This document shows, in pieces, positions 60,018-64,000 of a stretch of 64,000 nucleotides of DNA (within the stretch, counting starts at the first letter, position 1; every line of letters begins with the position of its first letter). The stretch spans positions 1-64,000 of the forward strand of contig QFPK01000011.1 in NCBI GenBank assembly GCA_003248865.1, given 5' to 3'. The DNA comes from Sphingomonas sp. Its GTDB lineage: Bacteria; Pseudomonadota; Alphaproteobacteria; Sphingomonadales; Sphingomonadaceae. The translations under genes and the position numbers were made by a program. The notes under the pieces are model-generated. The model was not told where the DNA came from, made no database searches, and worked only from the letters and a program-made list of their open reading frames with translations.

Positions 60018-62813
60018 ATGTCCAGATCCACGGCCGCAGGTGCCGCCCTCGCTCTTATTGCCTTAACAGATGCCGCTGCTGCGCAGGAGGCGCCGGCCAT
60101 AGCCTCGGCGCCTGAACCGCAGGCAGCGCCGGCAATCGGCCAGCAATCCCCTGCGGATGAGGTGATGGGCGAGGACATCGTCGTCACCGCCGGTGCACTG
60201 CGCGGCTCGGTGGTTTCAGACATCCAGCCCGACCTTGTGCTGAACCCGGCAGACATCCGGGCCTATGGCGCCAGCAGCCTGGAAGATCTGCTTTCGCAGC
60301 TGTCTCCGCAGACAAGCAGCGGCCGGGGCCGGGGCGGCGAGATGCCGGTCGTGCTGCTCAATGGTCGTCGCATCTCCGGTTTTCAGGAAATGCGCGCGAT
60401 CCCCCCGGAAGCCATCGCACGGATCGAAGTCCTGCCGGAAGAAACGGCGCTCGCATATGGATATCGCGCCGATCAGCGGGTGACGAACTTCGTGTTGCGC
60501 CCGCGTTTCCGCGCCACGACAGGCGAAGTCGAACTCGGCGCCCCCACCGCCGGTGGACGCCATGATCTGGAGGTGCAAACCTCCATGATCCGGATCGACA
60601 ACGACAACCGCATGTTGCTGGACTTCAAGCTGGAACGCGCGACTTCCCTGCTGGAAAGCGATCGCAACATCCGGCAGACCGCAACATCCCTGCCGTATGC
60701 GCTGGGTGGAAACATCATTGCGCCGGTGAACGGCGACGAAATCGATCCGTCGCTTTCCAGTCTCGCCGGGCAGACTGTGACGATCGCGGCCGTTCCCGCC
60801 TCGGCAGCGTCCGGTGCGCCGTCGCTGACCGATTTCGCCAATGGAGCCAATGCGCCCAACAACACCGATATCGGCCGCTATCGAACCTTGTCGCCGGAAA
60901 CGCTCGATGTCACCGGTGGCGCCAGTCTCACGCGGCCGCTGTCCGGCAATGTGCAGATGACCTTGTCCGCCCGCCTGACGGCCTCTTCGTCGGAAAGTCG
61001 CCTGGGGCTGCCGACGACCGATGTCGCCCTTCCGGCAGGCAATCCTTTCTCTCCCTTCGCTTCAGACACTCGCCTTGTGGGTTACAGCGGGGTCCGGGGG
61101 CCTCTGGTCCGTGACAATGATGAATGGAGTGGCCGGCTTGCGGCTGCTTTCAACGGCGATGTGAACGGTTGGCGCTGGTCGCTGACAGCCAGCCACGACC
61201 ATGACGAATCCCGCACACTCATCGATCGATCGCTGGATGTCAGCGAGAGTCAGGCGCGGATCGATGCGCTGGACCCTCTCTTCAATCCCTTTGCCGTCAA
61301 CGCCCTGAACGGTCCACTGAACCAGGATCGGTCCGGTTCCAACACGGATCGCAGCCTGGTGGAAGCTGTCGCCAACAAGAAGCTCCTCGACCTGCCGGCA
61401 GGCGGAGTCAGCACCAGCTTCAAGCTCGGTCTCGATCACCGTGATCTGAACAGCTATGCCCGTCGCGACGGCGTGGAACAGGAAACAGACCTGAAGCGTA
61501 CGCAAGGCACTGCGCAGATGAGCGTGGATATCCCGCTCACCAGTCGCCGCCGTGATGTCGGCGCCTTTCTGGGTGACCTCAGCCTCAACGGCAATTTCGA
61601 AACGGATCAATATTCCGATTTCGGCAATCTGATAACCTGGGGCGGCGGCCTCACCTGGCGCCCGATCGAGATTTTGCAGGTGATCGGTTCCTACACGTCG
61701 GAGCAGGGGGCCCCGACCATTCAGCAGTTGGGCAATCCGCTGATCACCACCCCGAATGTGCGCGTGTTCGATTATGCGACGGGAGAAACCGTCGAAATCA
61801 GCCGTTTGGATGGCGGCAATGCCGATCTGTCAGCGGATCGTCGGCAGGTGTGGAAACTGGGCGGGCGCATCAATCCAATCAAGGGCACGGATCTCAGCCT
61901 GCAGGCCGATTATGTGAAAACGCGTATTTCCGGCCCCATCGCCAGCTTCCCGACCGCAACAGCGGAGATTGAGGCGGCCTTCCCGGAACGTTTCCTGCGT
62001 GACGGTGATGGCCAGCTCCTCCTGATCGATAACCGGCCGGTGAACTTCGCCCGATCTGACAAATCGGAATTGCGCTGGGGCTTCAACTTCACGGAGAAGC
62101 TGGAACCCAGCAAGGCCGAACAGGCCGCGATGGCCGCCCGACGTGCTGAACTGGAAAAGCTGCGTGCGGAAGCGCAGGCAAGTGGCAAGCCCATCCCCGG
62201 CGTTCCCGCCTGGATGCAACAGCAGAGGCCGCAGGGGATGCCCGGCAGCCCGCCCCCGGGCGCAGGGCCGGGCGGTCCTGCCGGTGGTCCCCCGCGTATG
62301 GCGATGGGATCGATGGGTGAAGGTCGCCTGCAACTCTCCCTGTTCCATACGTGGCGCTTCACCAACACCATTCTCATCCGGGACGGCGTGCAGGAACTGG
62401 ATCTGCTGAACGGCTCCGCCACAGGCAGCAGCGGCGGCGTTTCGCGCCATCTGGTAGAGGCGCGTGCCGCCATCAACAAGAATGGCCTTGGCGCTCGCGC
62501 TACCATCAACTGGCAGAGCGGAACGGATGTGCTGGTCAATCCCGGCGGTGCGGCAAGCTCGGAGGACCTGTTCTTTTCCGACCTTGCCACGGTCAACCTG
62601 CGCCTCTGGGCCGATCTCAACCAGCGGTTCGGCCTGATCCGCAAGGCGCCGTGGCTGCGCGGTACGCGCATTTCCTTGGGCGTGGACAATCTGTTCGATC
62701 AGCGGTTGAGCGTGCACAGCCGCAGCGGGGACACGCCGATCAACTACCAGCCCGATCTGATCGACCCGGTGGGCCGACGGGTGGAGGTGTCGATCCGCAA
62801 ACTCTTCTTCTGA
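60018..62813 (+). CDS. TonB-dependent receptor with an unusual charged and Pro/Gly-rich insertion
   Basis: An approximately 931-residue outer-membrane receptor. A signal peptide (GAALALIALTDAAAAQ) is followed by a plug domain (VVLLNGRRISGFQEMRAIP and IARIEVLPEETALAYG) and a barrel ending in KLFF. Between about residues 695 and 765 there is a Lys/Glu/Ala-rich helical stretch (AEQAAMAARRAELEKL) followed by a run of Gln, Pro, Gly and Met, inside what should be the barrel; it is probably an exposed loop. GTG 60012 and two in-frame ATGs precede the signal; the ATG at 60018 is a working choice. The amidohydrolase gene follows. Confidence 0.85.
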   Translation: MSRSTAAGAALALIALTDAAAAQEAPAIASAPEPQAAPAIGQQSPADEVMGEDIVVTAGALRGSVVSDIQPDLVLNPADIRAYGASSLEDLLSQLSPQTSSGRGRGGEMPVVLLNGRRISGFQEMRAIPPEAIARIEVLPEETALAYGYRADQRVTNFVLRPRFRATTGEVELGAPTAGGRHDLEVQTSMIRIDNDNRMLLDFKLERATSLLESDRNIRQTATSLPYALGGNIIAPVNGDEIDPSLSSLAGQTVTIAAVPASAASGAPSLTDFANGANAPNNTDIGRYRTLSPETLDVTGGASLTRPLSGNVQMTLSARLTASSSESRLGLPTTDVALPAGNPFSPFASDTRLVGYSGVRGPLVRDNDEWSGRLAAAFNGDVNGWRWSLTASHDHDESRTLIDRSLDVSESQARIDALDPLFNPFAVNALNGPLNQDRSGSNTDRSLVEAVANKKLLDLPAGGVSTSFKLGLDHRDLNSYARRDGVEQETDLKRTQGTAQMSVDIPLTSRRRDVGAFLGDLSLNGNFETDQYSDFGNLITWGGGLTWRPIEILQVIGSYTSEQGAPTIQQLGNPLITTPNVRVFDYATGETVEISRLDGGNADLSADRRQVWKLGGRINPIKGTDLSLQADYVKTRISGPIASFPTATAEIEAAFPERFLRDGDGQLLLIDNRPVNFARSDKSELRWGFNFTEKLEPSKAEQAAMAARRAELEKLRAEAQASGKPIPGVPAWMQQQRPQGMPGSPPPGAGPGGPAGGPPRMAMGSMGEGRLQLSLFHTWRFTNTILIRDGVQELDLLNGSATGSSGGVSRHLVEARAAINKNGLGARATINWQSGTDVLVNPGGAASSEDLFFSDLATVNLRLWADLNQRFGLIRKAPWLRGTRISLGVDNLFDQRLSVHSRSGDTPINYQPDLIDPVGRRVEVSIRKLFF

Positions 62814-62905
62814 TTCCGCGAACGGGTGGGGCGGGGCGGCGGCATTGCCTTCCTCCCGCCGCCTCCGCATGAAGGCGCATCGGCAACAGGCGGATGGGCA
62901 GGCGG

Positions 62906-64000
62906 ATGAAGGCGGCGCGGGCACTGATTCTGGGATGGCTATTGGCGGCAGTTCCGGCAGCCGCAGCGGCCGACAGCTGGCTGATCCGACCGGCCGCGCT
63001 GTTCGACGGCGAAAGCCTGCACAAGGGCTGGCAGCTGCTGGTTCGCGACGGAAAGATCGAAGCAGTCGGCCCGTCGCTCTCCGCGCCGGACGCGACCGCG
63101 ATCGATCTGCCGGGCCAGACGCTGATGCCCGGCATGATCGAAGCGCACTCGCATCTGTTTCTACGCCCTTACAACGAGATATCATGGGATGATCAGGTTC
63201 TGCATGAACCTGTTTCACTCCGCACGGTCCGCGCCACGCTCGCCGCCAGGGCGACCTTGCTGGCAGGCTTCACCACGGTGCGCGATCTTGGCACCGAAGG
63301 GGCGGGCTATGCCGATGTCGGGCTGAAGCAGGCGATCGACAGCGGCCTCATCCCCGGCCCGCGCATGCTGATCGCTACAAAGGCCATCGTCGCGACGGGT
63401 TCCTACGGCCCCAAAGGGTTCGAACCAGGCGTCGCCATCCCGCAAGGCGCTGCCGAAGCCGATGGCGAGGAACTGGTACGCGAGGTGCGGCGCCAGATGG
63501 GTGCGGGCGCAGACCTGGTGAAGATCTACGCCGACTACCGCTGGCGCCCCGGCGAACCGGCACGGCCGATCTTCTCCGAAGCCGAACTCACCGCTGCAAT
63601 TGCGACTGCCCATGGCGCGGGCCGCAAGGTGGCCGTCCACGCGGCCTCGGCAGAGGGCATGCGCCGCGCCGTTGCAGCCGGGGCCGACAGCATCGAACAT
63701 GGCAGCGGCGGCACGCCGGATGTGTTCCGCGCCATGGCAGCGAAGGGCGTGGCGCTGTGCCCCACACTGGCCGCTTCGGATGCCGTTGCCCGCTATCGGG
63801 GGTGGAATGGGGAAGAACCGGCACCCCCCGCCGTCCAGGCGTCGCGGCAGGCATTGTCGGCGGCTCGCGCTGCCGGCGTCCAGATCTGCGCAGGCGGCGA
63901 TTCCGGGGTGTTCGCCCATGGCGACAATGCCCGCGAACTGGAACTGATGGTGAAATCCGGCCTTCCGGCTCTGGAGGCGTTGCGCGCAGTCACCTCAGAC
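62906..64000 (+). CDS. Exported metal-dependent amidohydrolase, partial at the window end
   Basis: The frame is open to the window edge (365 codons) and the gene continues beyond. A signal peptide (ALILGWLLAAVPAAAAA) precedes a TIM-barrel amidohydrolase: H-x-H in EAHSHLF, Lys in LVKIYADY, His in VAVHAAS and SIEHGSG, Asp in CAGGDSGVF, as in imidazolonepropionase/prolidase-like enzymes of the amidohydrolase superfamily. It is separated from the receptor gene by 92 bases. It probably acts in the periplasm on a peptide or cyclic amide imported by the receptor. Confidence 0.88.
   Translation, partial: MKAARALILGWLLAAVPAAAAADSWLIRPAALFDGESLHKGWQLLVRDGKIEAVGPSLSAPDATAIDLPGQTLMPGMIEAHSHLFLRPYNEISWDDQVLHEPVSLRTVRATLAARATLLAGFTTVRDLGTEGAGYADVGLKQAIDSGLIPGPRMLIATKAIVATGSYGPKGFEPGVAIPQGAAEADGEELVREVRRQMGAGADLVKIYADYRWRPGEPARPIFSEAELTAAIATAHGAGRKVAVHAASAEGMRRAVAAGADSIEHGSGGTPDVFRAMAAKGVALCPTLAASDAVARYRGWNGEEPAPPAVQASRQALSAARAAGVQICAGGDSGVFAHGDNARELELMVKSGLPALEALRAVTSD

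Noticed and set aside
1..64000. CRISPR arrays or rRNA genes
   Set aside because: No regularly spaced repeats and no rRNA-like stretches were seen.

Overview
The window reads as chromosomal DNA of a GC-rich alphaproteobacterium, most likely an order Sphingomonadales genus such as Novosphingobium, Sphingobium or Sphingopyxis. The grounds are the codon bias, two TonB-dependent receptors with carbohydrate or peptide utilisation genes, a group-2 Mrp antiporter operon with fused MrpA/MrpB, and a LacI-type regulator with paired operators. The exact genus cannot be fixed without a database.

Positions 1 to about 20748 look like the right-hand part of an integrative element. A tyrosine integrase (19290-20507, minus) sits just inside a 3' fragment of a tRNA-Arg(CCG) gene (20704-20748), which I read as the attR-type junction. 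The left end lies outside the window. The cargo is a rhodanese-ChrB/ChrA chromate pair, a czcCBA divalent-metal efflux operon followed by a HupE/UreJ-like protein, an anchored periplasmic protein and an MFS exporter with a His-rich tail. A worn accessory zone follows, with a broken methyltransferase, hypothetical genes, an intact IS21-family istAB element and a DUF3883 gene cut short beside it. Two toxin-antitoxin modules (VapBC type and zeta/ParD-like) come before the integrase.

From 20.9 to 29.6 kb one strand carries a DUF4173 membrane protein, a two-component system and a MacAB-type tripartite efflux pump (outer-membrane lipoprotein, fusion protein, ATPase, permease). From 29.7 to 38.6 kb is a catabolic locus: a LacI regulator, twin operators, a TonB-dependent receptor, a Cys-type sulfatase, an HSL-type esterase, an MFS sugar transporter and a GH37 trehalase, the last four translationally coupled. 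The combination suggests use of a sulfated and/or acylated trehalose-like glycoside, which I regard as the most interesting proposal in the window.

From 38.6 to 46.1 kb are a thioesterase, a membrane protein and a tightly packed six-gene DUF4129-DUF4350-MoxR-DUF58-SpoIIM-RDD operon. From 46.2 to 52.2 kb is the Mrp Na+/H+ antiporter operon (mrpA(B), C, D, E, F, G). From 52.3 to 55.3 kb are DoxX, a glutathionyl-hydroquinone reductase, an alpha/beta hydrolase and a convergent LysR regulator. From 55.4 to 64 kb are an ABC ATPase with a 1196-residue permease/M1-peptidase fusion, a second TonB-dependent receptor with an odd barrel insertion, and an amidohydrolase running off the window end.
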